64,000 nt of DNA from positions 8,483,170 through 8,547,169 of the forward strand of contig NC_051137.1 in assembly GCF_014839805.1 (NCBI RefSeq), given 5' to 3'. Source of the DNA: Manduca sexta (lineage: Eukaryota > Arthropoda > Insecta > Lepidoptera > Sphingidae). Position 1 is the first letter of the stretch; every line of letters begins with the position of its first letter. The position numbers and the translations under genes were made by a program. The notes under the pieces are model-generated. The model did not search any database. It was given only the letters and a program-made list of their open reading frames with translations, and was not told the DNA's origin. Positions 12,901 through 27,900 of this stretch are shown one piece after another.

Positions 12901-15900
12901 TCTGAAGTTACCAAAATAATATAACAACGAACATTTTACATGAGCACTTTTCACAATTTATGTAATTTAAATCAATATATTTAATTTTTATGCAATGAAT
13001 AAAATTCAGATAAATTTGGAAAGTATGTACTATAAAAAGATATAAAAAGATTACGTAGAAGTAAAGCAGCCGTGGTAGATTCCAGAACGCTGACTCTGAT
13101 TGGAACCGGGATGCGGTCGTTTGTATCCCACAGGACGTGTCTTGGATGATGAATGAGGGGTGCAAACTTATAATAGTTAACGAGCAATAACCAACCTCCG
13201 TCAGTGTTTCGGCTCAAGTCAGATTCCTCTCGCGCCACTGTAGCTAATATTTAAAATATTGATGTCGAGCAATTTCGAGAGGCTCAGATAATGTTCGAAC
13301 TTTTGTAATATATGCTTATATTAATTATGCTCTTAAGAACTATCTTCAATCTTCTCAAATAAAACGAAATACGTTAATCAAAGTTTGGAAATTTATTATC
13401 CACTTGTAACGAAGTCTTGTGTTTTAATCCGTGCTGTCAGCCCAACAAGAATTTTGTTGCTTTTACACAAAAATACCGAGTCAATTAATTCTAAGCACAT
13501 TCATTCCGCGTTGCCGACTTTTTTTGTGATACCCGTTTTATTTAGTCTTTTGCTGCTTTAATTTTTGTTTTATATGAAGGTCTACTTTCGTTTAGATGTT
13601 AAAAGGAGATCAAAGGACTAAAACATATACACATACGTATTTTTTCTTTGTCGTAAACACGTGTTGAATGGTAATGGAACACATAAAAGTGTCTGGGTCG
13701 GACGAACTTATGAATAATGCTCGTTTTCGTAAAATTCCAAATATTATCAGAGTTTACTATGTGCAGGTGGGCACAAGTTGAGGCTAGAGAGTAATTGATA
13801 AAGTTTTACACACTCTATAGTATATGCGTATATAATTTACTAGGAAAATAAGATCATTGTCTAATACTACGATATACATTATTGAGTAAGATAAAATCAA
13901 TATTAACTAAATGTTATCTTTGAAGTATTTGCATGAAATAATATTCGCATTACATATTCCCGTCGAGAAAGTTGGGACTTATACCTAGTTCAAGCTGAAT
14001 TAAAGTTCAGAGATTTTGTCTTAATATTCCGAACGATGTACGAACTTTTACGAATTAAATACCAAAACAGCAATTAATTTGAGGTAACAGTTAGACTCTG
14101 AGGGTACTTAAGCTACATTTTTCTATAATAGTGGCGCCACCACGTTTCTGCTAATAATCGGAATAACCAACGTGGTTAAAAAGATTTGGTGCATTTAGGG
14201 GTGAGGTTTATAAAAAAAACTCTACATAAAAACGTTATATTGTTTTAGATAGAAATATCTTGTTGATGTAAATCGTTGCTGTATTGGCCGTCTGCGACCT
14301 ACGCGACGTCTTTGTGGCCGCGTCGTAATCTTTAAACTGCCAGTTTTAAAATACTAAAATTATTCTTTAAACAAAATCTGCTTCTAATAAATAATAAAAA
14401 CGTTGAAGATATTTTCAAAGACCATAAAACCGTCTGTGGACTGTAAGGAAGTGACGAAAATTGTGGAGCATTTATAACTCATTAAACGTATAAAATTCTT
14501 TAGCAAAATTGCTTCATACACACAATCCGAGTACTGGACAGAAGTTTAATCGTGCTCGATATTATACAATGGGATTACACAGAGAGACAATGTCTTTATT
14601 AAAAAATTTGCTTTTGCTCGCGTCTTCGCCCGCGTGAACGAGTTTACCGGAATAAAAGTCCAGCTATATATTTTTCCGGGATAGAAAGTAGCCTATAACC
14701 TTCCCGAGGTGGGAAGCAAATTACGTATCGAAATAACGCAACCTCACCCCCCCCCCCCGCACCCAATGCGAACAACATCAAAATTAGTATAATGCGAAAT
14801 TGTAAACTCTAAATATAGAAACATTTGGAAAAAAAAACCTTCTCAGTGTCTTAAACCATCTCCATACCAAATTTCATAAAAATCCGTTTGGAATATTATG
14901 AGAAAATCAATAATATACGGACAGACAGAAAAGGGGACTTTGTTTTAAAATGTGTATAGATGTGCAAGGCGCCACGCCATAGAACAGCGTATACCAATTA
15001 TGTAAACAAAACGTGGTTTACCGAAAAATATTATCAATCTGACAAAAAGCAGACATGTTTGTAAATAATCTTGACGTTCTTTCAGAGGAATGATGTGTTT
15101 ATTTTGGATTACCAGTGAGATTTTGCCATCATATTTATTCATATTTATGGCATGTTTAAGCGCCGGATAATCTATTTCAATTACGATATAGATTTAACTA
15201 GGTCTAAGAAATGTTTTTTCGTACGTATTTGTAAAAGTAAGTAATCTCTAAGATATAATTGTCAGGAGGAATAAAAGCAAACAATCAAGTTCTAAATAAA
15301 CAATTGAGTAAAATGTAACATTACAGAAACTGTGTCATTTGAATACATGTAAAGTAAACTGGAGCGGCTTGCGGAGTACTAAGGCCTGGGATTAACCCCT
15401 TTGCACGTTCAAGCGAGTTCTTCGACGTTTTAATTACACGTCATGCACTTCAGACCGTCATTGGACAAAACTGTATAGCTGTAAACGTATAGCTATATCT
15501 ATAATCCGATTGTGATTGGATCGATGGCTCAAGCATATGACGGGTTTTGTTGCTAAATGCGTACATATAATCCTAAGAACAAAACAACGCACTTTAGTAC
15601 TAGACAGTACAGGAATATTCTGCATGCTTTGGAGAACTAAGGCTGGCTCGTATACTTCGCGTTTACGGACGCGTCCTTTCACACAGGAAGACATTGTTTA
15701 CTGTTTGGTATGTGCTGATCTACATCATGTTGCCACTGTTTTGGTGGGACATATACCATCTATTTTGGATGAGTATCTAAGTACGTACGGCTACGTGTCT
15801 ACCTTACTACATCTTTTTTTTCGATATGTACTTAAATTTATTGTAAAATTATATTGTTCACCGCCCAACCAGTTTCCAAAAAAAATATTTTTCTTTCTTT

Positions 15901-18900
15901 TTATAAATTTTCTACTGTACAGTAGGTATGTCTATTGTGTACATGCTATCGGGTCCAGTTACTTCAGATTATTACGATAAAAGTAAAACATTTTGCTAGT
16001 AAAGGAGAAAAATAAATACAAAAAAGTATTCACTTGTGTTTTAACCCGACGTTCTTGTTATTAAAGTACGTCGCTTTTGTAGTATCGTGCAACATTTTCT
16101 AACCTTTTGAAGTAATAAGGAGCCGGAACATTCTATTAATTGTACAAAGCTTTAAACCTGACATTTTGACTGACCACCTTTCTGATGTCTAATCTTTGCA
16201 GATACTATTGTGATTTTTAGACACCAGAACTTTGTACTATGTTTCAGAAACAGTGGCTTAAGTCATAAATTAATCACGTATGTTTGGTGTTGGTAGTCAG
16301 CGATAGAAAACCACGTTAATTAAAAGGTTCGCTTTGCATTTCATTCGGTTAGTAATATTGGCACACGTCCAAACTACCTCAAAGGTTGACAACGCACCGG
16401 CAGTTCCCATCTCGGTGTAGGTGTTCGTCGGTGGTGTCTGTGACCGATTTTACGCGGACACAACGCTGCCTGTCGTTTGCCCATTCACTCACACGTTCCA
16501 TCATTCAGTACCTCAAAATCGGGCCAATTTTAAACTTGGAAAAATATTCAATTTATAGTTAAAAGCAGTCGAGATTAGAATCGAATGATAGAATTTTTAT
16601 GAAGATGAAAATAATTTATATTGAATTTTTTGCAAAAATTAAGAAGAGCGTGGTTCAGTGAAGGGCTCAACTTCAAACTGATGTTGACGTTAGATAGTAT
16701 TCTACTAATGGCCCGCGTGATGATTAATAGGTAAGAATTGAGCATGGTCGCAGTACATTAACGTGATTACACTGTTAGGTAGGTACGAGAAAAATATTTT
16801 ATTTTGAATACCACACGCATCGCGCTAATTACAGAGACTACGAACCAAATTGATAGACCAATATATGTATATCGTTAATCTGCCCTTATTTGCATGGGTA
16901 ACTGTTATAATTTACTAAAGTCTATGTAAGCACGCAATATAGCCATATTTCGAACGACTTCAATAAAGTGTGCTTGTAAAGGTAAGTAGGACATAGTGTT
17001 TTGATTAATCAATTTAATTTGTACCAATAATCAAGTTTATCCAATATTTTACATTGACAGTACACGTGTACGTTACCTTTAATAATACTATTCTATTTAT
17101 GACGCCTAATAATAAAATTAGGAATTTGAGTCATTTAGGTAAAAATATGTTTAATGAATGTTAACAAAGTAGGTTGAATTTAATGTCTTGTTTATTTATA
17201 TTTCTTTTTTTCCGGAAAGGAATATTATCTGTATCAATCAGAGCATGTTAATTTATTTTTTTTGTCAACTTTTAAAAGAAAGACAAAGTTTTGCGGAGGT
17301 ACGCGCCATGTCGCGCACACAGCGAATATAAATTATCTAAAGAATTTTTTGAAAGGTTCTTTATATTTTTGATTTATTGATGAGTATCTTGTTAAAAAAA
17401 ATAATTTATATCTCAATAAATAATACAGACTAAAACCTAAATTACTATAAAAAGAAATATTATCATATTAACAAACACAACACTTGTGGATCAATGAAAG
17501 CCGATGACAATACTAAACATTTTATAAGTAGACTAGCTTCCGCCCGCAACTTCGCCCGCGTGGATTTTGGGTTTCAAAAATGGAGAAGGTGCTCAATTTG
17601 TCGGGATGTTTTTTTAATTTATGGTGGTATGCAGGTGGTCCGATTGTCCGGTCAGGGTCTGATGATGGGATCCTGGTGAAATCGAAGGAACTTTTAACCA
17701 TTAAGGTTGCACACGAAATGACGGACGCTTAAAAAATGGAGTAACTTCTCCCGTTTTCCCAACATTTCCCTTCACTGCTCTGCTCCTATTAATTGTAGCG
17801 TGATGAAAAGTATACTATAACCAGCACAGGAGTATGACAAATAATTGTACCAAGTTTCGTTAAAATCCGTCGAGTAGTTTTTGTTTCTATAACGGTTATA
17901 CAGACAGACAGACAAAAATTTTACTAATTGCATTTTTGGCATCAGTATCGATCCCTAATCACCCCCAGTTATTTTGGAAATATATTTCATGTACAGAATT
18001 GACCTCTCTACAGATTTATTATAAGTATAGATATGCAAAAGTAGCTCAAAAATTGACCATAACGAAAACATGCATTTTAAAGTAAAACAAAAGAAATAAT
18101 ATCGTGAAGCCAACCAAATAACTAATGATATATTAAATTTTGTGACTGTTCAATTTAGTCGGGTCCGCGATATCACTTTTGTTGAGTTTCAGAACGCGAC
18201 ATTACATTATTATATTCTGTGCTCCAACGCACACTGCTTTGATGTTAGGAACACACCTACATTGCTTAGACAACAGTGAACTTTTATACAATAGCAATAA
18301 AGCTCAAATTGACTCTACGCATTAGTTAGAAAACGTTTGTATGGGAAATAGAAAAATGCTGTTTTGAGGATTTTCCCGGCAATTATTCGAATTTTTCTCA
18401 CCTTTTAAACCTTCCCTAGACCTCCACGAATAATTCAAGACCAAGATAAGATAAATCCGTTCAGCCGTTCTCGAGTTTTAGCGAGACTAACGAACAGCAA
18501 TTCATTTTTATATATATAGATAGGTAACTACCCCCCTTGTTCATAAACGTTATAAATATCTAAGGAGGGAGCATTGCTGTGATAACAAGTCTGTTTCTCA
18601 GTGCTGACGGCGCGGCGTGGCAGCCTTCGCAGTGTGTAGACATAGGGCCGTGTTGATTGAATTGGCTAGTATTGAGACACAAATATGAAAAACAGACTTG
18701 TTAGCACAACAACGCTCCTCCTTAGATAAATAACGTTTATGAATACGGGCGTAAGTATAAGTAATAAATAATTTAACCTTGCATAAAAAAATCTAATTCC
18801 ATTATGACATGTATTATTGTTGAAAATATACCTTCTAAATAATATTATTACGACTATATTTTTTGAATTCAATACCTAAGTAATACGGCTTTCGAATAAC

Positions 18901-21900
18901 TAACCCGTTTTATGTTAAAAATTCATAAAAAATTTAATAAAGAAACTAAAATCTTTAAGAATAATTTTAAGAATCATTTATACAAATTGAATAAAATATT
19001 CATTGTTGTTTTTTGTCTAAAAACGCTAGTGAATGTCTATTATTATGCAAACTTTGGTAACAGCGAATATAAATGTTTTTTTTTTATAACGAGGTAGTTA
19101 TGCCGAAAATTTATTTTAGTACCACTCGAAACCGTAGGAGTAAAGTAAGAAAAGGGTAGCAATCACTATAAAAAACATATTTTAATTTTAAAATAGGCGT
19201 TGCTCGCGGCTTCGTCAGCGTGAAAAGCCATTCCCGCTATAAAACACTGGAAATCACAGTAGCTTCGTATAGCGCCTTCTATTTAAAAAACTGATTAAAA
19301 ATTTATATTATTTCCCATGGGAGCTGGTTACGGGGACTCGTTGAGTTGTTTATGAGTTTACTTCTAACAAATCTCCATACATTTTCAGAAACATTTGAAC
19401 TTATTATATTAGTAAGATAAAATTAATAGTAAGATTTAAGAAGAAGTTACATTTATACTACTAAAACCTACCTACGTGACCGACAGCGGTCGCTAACCGG
19501 GCGGATATCAAGTATATTCTACCTCCTGCAAACTAAACTAGACTATTGTGATTTAAAATAGCAAATATATTACAACTACTCTATTAAGTTTTGGAATTTT
19601 GTTTCAATTTTCGGCACAGCCACCCGGTTCCACATGCGCGTGTAAGTGTTTACGTATATTGCAGCACTTTGCATATAAAGAGATATTTATCAACCCGCAT
19701 AAGGTTAAAGAGAAATATTATGACATAGATTCTCTTAAAATACAATATACCCATCGCATGAAAATGGAAATAAGTAAAACGTTCTTTGTAAATTTTTTGG
19801 TGACAATTTTTTTTATCTCTGCTATATATTATATAATAAATATTATATTTTTCCTGTTTCGGTACATTATGTATAAAGGCCAAGAAGCAGTGTATAATGA
19901 GGCTTCAAAATTACTAAATTATATAACTAAGTAGGCACTGTAATGGCCTCTATTATATCGTATTATATTATAATTTATCGGCTCGTTTGCTACGCACAAC
20001 GTCTTCACTCCGCGCCACTCAACAAGACAATGTTCTATCTACCCGCGGTTTTGCGTTGTGTATAGTTCGAGACGACAGACGGAAATAATAATAAATATCC
20101 ATACACTACATCCCTCCCTTATTCTTCTTTTAAGAAGATATTTAATATAAAACCACATTATAAAGTTTTAGTAATAGTGTTTATTAACTGCTCATATGGT
20201 TTCACGTTAATACAAATTAATTGTTACAAATGCTTAATTTTAATTAATTAAATTTTCTTTTCAGGATTATACAAATATTTAATTATTGCTTAGATTCCTC
20301 ACTCATGTCACTTATTTGATCTTTGGTTATTTCCTGGTCTTTTTCTCTTATCACTTGCCATTCCCCGTTTGCCTTCTTTAAATGTACCACGTTTCGCCTA
20401 ACTTTTTGCCCTGTTTCATCATTCCTGAGTTGTATGTCTCCACCTTGCTTTGCCTCTACCGAGTACGATGTGGGGTCGTAATTTAAGCTTAATTTGTTCG
20501 CTCTATTCATATTTTTATATATACCTTATCCCCCACTTCTAGTTCGCAACTCGCGGCCCGTCTTCTTTTGTCTGCATATTCCTTGCCTTTTTTCTTTTTT
20601 GTTCTTTATCTCTGTCTCTCATCTCTGCATCACCCGAGTTGTATGTCAAATCCTGTATCATCGGCAATTTGTCACGAAATTGTCTCTTAAAAAACAATTC
20701 TGCAGGTGTCTTTCCTGTGACAGTGTGAGGTGTACTATTGTACATTGTTAAATAGTCATATAGCGCCTCTTTGCAGTCCATTTTCTCAGCTTAACTAATT
20801 TTTAATCGCTTTAGGATATCCCTGTTTTGCCTTTCTACTTCTCCATTTTGTTGGGGCCAGTAGGGTATAGTGTTAAATATTTTGATATTTCTATCATTGC
20901 AAAATCGTTTAAATTCTTCGCTAGTAAATTGTTTGCCATTGTCAGCTGTTAAAGAGTCTGGATTACCTAGACGTGAAAATATATCTTTTAATACTTCTAT
21001 TATTAATGCACTTGTTATGGAGTTACAAATTTTGATTTCCTTATAGCGAGAAAAATAGTCAATGACTACTAGGATATGAGTGCCATTAGGTAAAGGACCC
21101 ATCAAGTCAATAGCTATATCAACCCAAGGTTCGGTGGGTAGTTCTCGTCTTTTTAAAGGATGTGGTGGATTAGGCATAGAAACCAATATACAGCTTTTGC
21201 ATGCTTTACACACATTTTCTGCGTCTTTGTCACATTTTGGCCACCAAACTTTGGTGCGCAATCTGGATTTCATTGCTACGATACCTGGGTGACCTTCATG
21301 TGCTGCATTTAATACCCGTACTCGTAGTTTTAATGGCACTACTATTCTGGTCCCTCGTAGCAAAATATTATCATAAAAGCACAATTCATTTTAAAAAATT
21401 TTGTACGTTTTGATTGTGTCACACCAACGGCTATTGTAAAGACCATCTCTGACTTTTTGTATGTCAGGGTCTTGTTGTGAATGTTCAATAATTTCTTGTA
21501 AGGAGATAGCCGTTAGTAGGACATGTTCAATAACGTTTTGAATATAATCTTTAGTTTCATAGTGATGTGGCACTAACGAACAAAGTCTTGATAAAGGGTC
21601 TGCTATATTTGTTTTGCCTGGACTATATTTAACATTGAATTTGTAGCATTGTAGTCTCAAAACCCATCTTTCAATACGTGCACAAGGTTTGGATTTTGGG
21701 CCAAATATAGTTTCTAGTGGTTTGTGATCAGTGATCAAATCAAACTCTTTTCCAAAAAGGAACATATTGAAATGTTCAACTGCCCAAAGTAACGCTAATG
21801 CCTCCTTTTCAGTTTGGCAATAACGGCGTTCACACTCACTGAGTGTCTTATTGCCAAACGCTATTATTCGTGGTCCATTACTATCAGTCTGAACCAGAAT

Positions 21901-24900
21901 AGCTCCCAGTCCAACTGGACTAGCGTCTGCGATTACTATCGTTTTATCGTGCGGATTGTAATAACCTAAAGTAGATATATTCATCAATGAAGTTTTTAAG
22001 GTATCAAAAGCAGATTGTTGGCTTGTGTTCCAATTGTCCGTTATATTAGCGTTTCTACCCAATTTGTTTCGAAGTAACAGCTTTAATGGTTCTGTAATAG
22101 TTGCTAAATGTGGAATCCATTTTCCAACATAATTTATTAATCCCAGGAAACTTTGTAATTCGGATATGGTCGTTGGTGCTCTAAAATCTTTAATTGCAGA
22201 AATATATTTCTCCAGAGGTCTAATCCCCTCTCTGGATAGTTCATGTCCTAGGAATTGAACTTTCATGATTCTATATACACATTTTTCTGGTCTCAAAACC
22301 ACATTATATTGCTCTAATACCTGTAAAACTTTATTTAGTCTATTATCATGCTCTTTTAAGTCTTTTCCATATATAAGAATGTCATCAATAAAATTTATTA
22401 CTCCTTCACATCCCAATAGAATTCTTTCTAATGTCTTTTGAAATATTTCTGGAGCACATGTTATACCAAACATCATTCTCTTATATCGAAACAGACCCTT
22501 ATTTGTAATAAAAGTCGTTATAAATCTTGAATCTGGGTGGAGTTCAATGTGGTGAAAGGCATCCTTTATGTCTAATTTGCTAAACAATTTTGCATTTCTG
22601 ATCTTTGGCAGTAATTGGTCCATTGTAGGTAATGGATGATTCTCACGTTTTATAGCTGCATTTGCTCTTCGCATATCGACGCATAACCGAAGACTTCCGT
22701 CTTCTTTTAATATAGGGACTATTGGTGAAACCCAACTTGAAGGCCCATGGACTTCTTCAATTATATCTTTTTTAAGAAGTTCTTTTATCTTCAATTCTAC
22801 TTTTTCTTCTAGGGGTATGGGAACTCTCCTATATGGTTGGCAAATTGGTTTCACTGAGTCATCTACAGGTATTTCAATCAACACGTCTTTAAACTTAGGA
22901 AACGCAGTGCTTTCGACCTCATTAACATTGATTTTGAGTACCCCTAGGGAAGTTGCAGTAATTCGCCCTAGTAAATTTCGTGTTCCGCTTTCGACAACAT
23001 AGAAAGTGGCATGTTCTTTTTTGTTAGACAAGTTTATTTTTGCTTGAAATGAACCTAATAGTTTCAAAGGTGTAGTACATCCATATGCCACAAAGCTTTT
23101 GTTAGGTTTATTATTCTGTGCCCTCACTACAATATTGTTTTCTTTTAACTTCTTCCATGTCTTGTCTGTTATTAAGTTATAGTTACAGCCTGAGTCTATT
23201 AACATTGTTGTGTCTACACCACCTATTTTGCAATTGACAGTTGCCTCACTGTCTAAATTAAAAATGTAATCTGTTTGTTGTTCTTCCATACTTAGAGTTT
23301 CTTCTAAACTATTCACTTGCCTAAGTCTTTTCACACCTTTTCCTTTGTCAAACTTCTTTCTCTCTAACTTTCTCTTCTGGCCTTGTCTTGTCCTGCATTG
23401 ATTTTGGAAATGACCCAGTATTCCACATTTTAAACAAGTCTTTCCCTTAGCTGGACAAGTTACATCGCGAGCAAAATGTTTGAGACTCCCACATCTTCCG
23501 CATGGTTTCCTTTCTGAATACTGGTTTTATTTGGTTCTGATGTCAATTTATTAACTGTTTGGAAATCTTGTGTCTTGTTTTCAAAATGACCTAATTGCCG
23601 TTCAATGACTTCTAGCGCATTTGCTTCTGATATTATCATATCTAGGGTAACGTTGTCCCCCATTTTCAAAATCTTTTTACGTAAATCATCTGATAGACAT
23701 TTTTCTGTGATCTGATCGATAATGTTTTCATCTTTAGCCGTATATTGACATTTAGTCGCTTGTTGTCTCAGTCTTATAAGATATTTTTCGAATTTTTCGC
23801 CAGGTCCCTGTTTAAGGAGTCTAAACACATGTCTTTCATATATTTTACTTTGTTTTGGCGCGAAGTATTCGTCCAATTTACTTATCGCTATTCCAAAGAT
23901 CTGATCTTTATTGTTATCGTCTATGGGTGCATTGGCACCCGGTATATTATAAAATATTTCTTGTAATTCGGGTCCACCAAAATGCAACAAACAAGCTCTT
24001 TTTTTGGCATCGGTGTCAATACCAGCCGCCTCTAAATATATATCTAAACTCCTTTTCCAACGTTCCCATCGAATAGCAACTGAGCCTACCTCCCCTTCGC
24101 ACTCAAATTTATCTAGAGTGTATTGTGCCATATTATGGTGCTACCTGTCAACAATGTAAGACAAGCCGTGTATGTTTTCATATCTCACTACATTTAAGAG
24201 CGTTTACGCATCCGCGCGCCGTATGTCTCAAAAACAGCACTTTTCGAAGGAGATAATATCCATCAAAACATTATTTTAAAAACATATGAATTAGTAATTA
24301 TTATAGAAAATTTTGTTGTCTAAAAAGTTAGTAGAGAAAATTTTTAGATTTATTGAGTATTTGTAAATTGTTTAATGATTACTGAACAGAGGTTTTCAAA
24401 TTTGCGCTTCGAACGTCTATTTCGAAGCTCAAAATATCTTAAACCACTAAGGAACATAACAATATGTTATTTTTATCTAACTAAAAAGATCCTGAAAAAA
24501 AAAGTTAGTAGAGAAAAAATATCTTTTTATGTTTAATTCATGAGAAATAAAAATTCAAAGAATTCGAAAATTTCAGAAATGTTGGTCATTTAAATGATTT
24601 TTTTTTATCACTATATCTTACTTAATTGAATATAATATTGGATTACTATAATAGAAGAACATCTCCTTAAAAACATACAATTTAAAAATTCTACAAAATT
24701 AGTTCTGTTATTTTTCTATAAATATTTTAAATACCACTATAAAACGCAACGCGCAAATCGTTTCAAATTAGTCCGCCTTGAGGCTTTCTAGAGAGAGGAT
24801 GTATCGCTCGTCGCTCCGGCGAGACTCCAGTTGGACTTTGCTGTGTGTAGAAAAAATAGTCACGTGTATACAGTGATTGCCACATCTTAGTACTTTAGTA

Positions 24901-27900
24901 AGTAAAATATTTTTTTCTTTAATGATTGACAATAATTTTAGTAGTTACTATAAATTATTATTATATTATTATGTTTCAGACACAATGGGAAGTAAAGCTA
25001 TTTCTAGGCAAGAAAAGGAAACGTAACAACGCTGAAACTTCGGCTAAAGCAAAAGCTAAAAGATTGATGTACTAATGTTATAACATGCGTCTGTAGTTAT
25101 GGTTGTTGCTTTTTTTACTCATTAAAGACTTGAGCATAGTTACTCGAAGGAAAAAAAAGGAACCTTAAGCTAAAAACAATTAGCCCATTGAAATGTTACA
25201 TGAGCTTTGTATTTTTTAGAGGACCCAATTTTATTTTTAGAACATGTGTGGGGGGTCAATAGAATCTCAAGTTTGTGAGGTCGCCCCCCTTGTCCCCTGG
25301 CCGCCATCATGGAAAAAGGGGTGAAAACACTTTTTTCGCGATATCTCGGAAACTATGCGTCTTACATAAATTTTGTAAAATCATAATTTGTAGCAAATTG
25401 TTTTGCCTACAAATCTATACTATTATATAAAGCTGAAGAGTTTGTTTGTTTGTTTGAACGCGCTAATCTCAGGAACTACCGGTCCAAACTGAAAAATTCT
25501 TTTTGCGTTGGATAGCCCTTTGTTCGTGGAGTGCTATAGGCTATATATCATCACGCTATACCCAATAGGAGCGGGGCAGTAATGGCTAATCTCAGGAACT
25601 ACCGGTTTCAACTGAAAAATTCGTTTTGTGTTGGATAGCGCTTTATTTGTGGACCGCTATAAGCTATATATCATCACGCTATGACCAATAGGAGCGAAGC
25701 AGTAATGGCTAATCTCAGGAACTACCGGTTTGAACTGAAAAAATCTTTGTGTTGGATAGCCCTTTGTTCCTGGAGTGCTATAGGCTATATATCATCATGC
25801 TATAAACAATAGGAGCGGAGCAGTAATGAAACATGTTGCAAAAACGGGGAAAATTATGAGTTTTGAGAGCTTCCGTTGCCTGCGCTGCGTAAACGGTTAA
25901 AGTTATGCAACAATGATGTATGACGGGATTGTTTCACTTAAAAAGTTCTAAATAATATAACAAAGTCCCCGCTGCATCTGTCTGCCTTAACGTGTTAAAC
26001 TCAAAAACTACCTAACGTATTAAGATGAAATTTGGTATGGAGACAGTTTGAGACCCTGGGAAGAACATAGGCTCCCGGGAAACTACTATTTTTATAACGG
26101 AAACCTTTAGCCTGAAAAACTTTATAACGCGGGCGGAGCCGCGAGCAAAAGCTAGTATGTTTATATAACTTTTTGCCCTAAATTAAAAATTATAAGCAAA
26201 AATGTGAGAAAATGTTTATAAAAGTTTTCTTTTTTGCTCTATAACTTTTTTTTACATTTTATAAAAAAATTACCTCAAACTAACTTGTAAATGATCTTTT
26301 GAGGAAAATTGTTCCCTATAATTTTTTTTAGTTCATTCATTTAAAACGCTGTTACAGCGCTCCAAAGTTTACCGGGTTCGTCAATGCTCATGAGAATCCG
26401 GTCGAAACAAAATGTTTAACTTATTTTTGATTTTTTTTATTGTAAATATATTATTACAATTTTTTTGTTAAATTCGTACAACTTTACTTATTTATTCCTA
26501 ACTCCTTTCTTTGCCATAGAAGTTACCAAATTTAACTTATCGAATGTTATGCAGGTAGAAAAGGTATGAGTTACCATTTGGGGATAAAGGAGAAAAAAAA
26601 ACATATTTGCAGGCAAAACAATTTGCTACAAATTATGGCTTTACAAAATTTTTGTAAGACGTATTGTTTCCGAGATATCGCGAAAAAAGTGTTTTCACCC
26701 CTTTTTCCAAGATGGCGGCCGGGGGACAAGGGTGGCGACCCCACAAACTTGAGATTAAGCTTCTATTGACCCCCCACACATGGCCCAAAAATAAAATTGC
26801 GTCCTCCAAGAAATGCAATATTCGGTCCTTAAATTGTAACATTTCAATGGACTAAACGCACATTTCAAAACTCGTTTTACGCCCGCGGCGTGCGCGGTTG
26901 TATGCGGTACCCGCTGTATTGGCGGCCAACTAGTAGAATCGTGCGGGCCACGGTAGCACCAGCGCGCTCTGTGGTTAGTAGGTGGGCGACTGCAGTAGTC
27001 GGTAGGGGAGGGGTGGTTACAGAAATCTGACGCCATTTTCCTCCATCGTGATCGTTTCTGATATGTGTCCATGGCGTTCTGGAACTCAACTGACCGTTAA
27101 CTGTCCATCTTGTAACCGCCCGCCTTGCGATAATCGCTCGCCAAGTTTTGCAGGACATAATCGGAACCGCGGTGGTTACAAATCGCACAGATCTCCGGTC
27201 GTCATGAGTTTGGAAATAAAACAGCCGTTTCTCAACCACGGCGGGCGCGAGTAAAAACCGCTTCGTGAGTTCTTAGCCTTATAGAATCACTTTGCTGTCC
27301 CGTTGTCAAAACGTTTACAACTCGCCAAATACCCATTGCGCGAGTCCCACTCGCACTTGGCTGATTTTTTTGCATAATGCATAGGTACGCTTACTTTCAA
27401 ATAACAAGGTTTTTGTGTTCACTGATGCGCACTGTTAAGAAAATTCAAGTGACGAGAGACGGAATCCTATATCTTTTCTTCTCTTTGAACCTTAGAAATA
27501 AGGGATTTGGTAATTTATGTAGCTAGTGAATAAAACTACTAGTAGTAGTTAGTATACCTATCTTCTTAACTATTTGGGCTAGTTTAGGTTTACACGCTCA
27601 CATCAATTTTACATATAATTTTATCCTGACGTTTAACCCTGTGCAGGTTTCGGCGTCATTATACTTGTATAAATTAAACGCGTCTAGATCCATATGCAGT
27701 TTTACTTAAGTATGTAGTGTTTGCGTAAACTTCGATAACAATAATAGTATATTCTATATTTTTTTTTTAATTTTTAGGTGATATTACACTCAAAATAAAT
27801 AAGGTTATTAAAAGCCGCAAAATTATAGATTTTCAATATTTTTTGGATCAAATTAAAACACTCAATAACCACAACAGAGCAACAGGTTGTAGTATCGAAC

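Noticed and set aside
12908..13238. An extra receptor exon in the GC-richer block near 13.1 kb
   Set aside because: Phases of exons 4, 5 and 6 already close. The translation lacks receptor motifs, and no good splice pair frames it.
15516..15980. 154-codon open frame as a host gene
   Set aside because: No domain, no homolog recognised, low-complexity hydrophobic end, lies in an intron with overlapping antisense frame. Kept only as a low-confidence note.
19599..19934. 111-codon plus frame next to the Gypsy LTR
   Set aside because: Translated AT-rich DNA with hydrophobic runs, no motif; antisense frame equally open.
26566..27254. Several overlapping open frames on both strands
   Set aside because: They fall in an inverted-repeat arm and the GC-richer interior of a DNA transposon; no domain visible.
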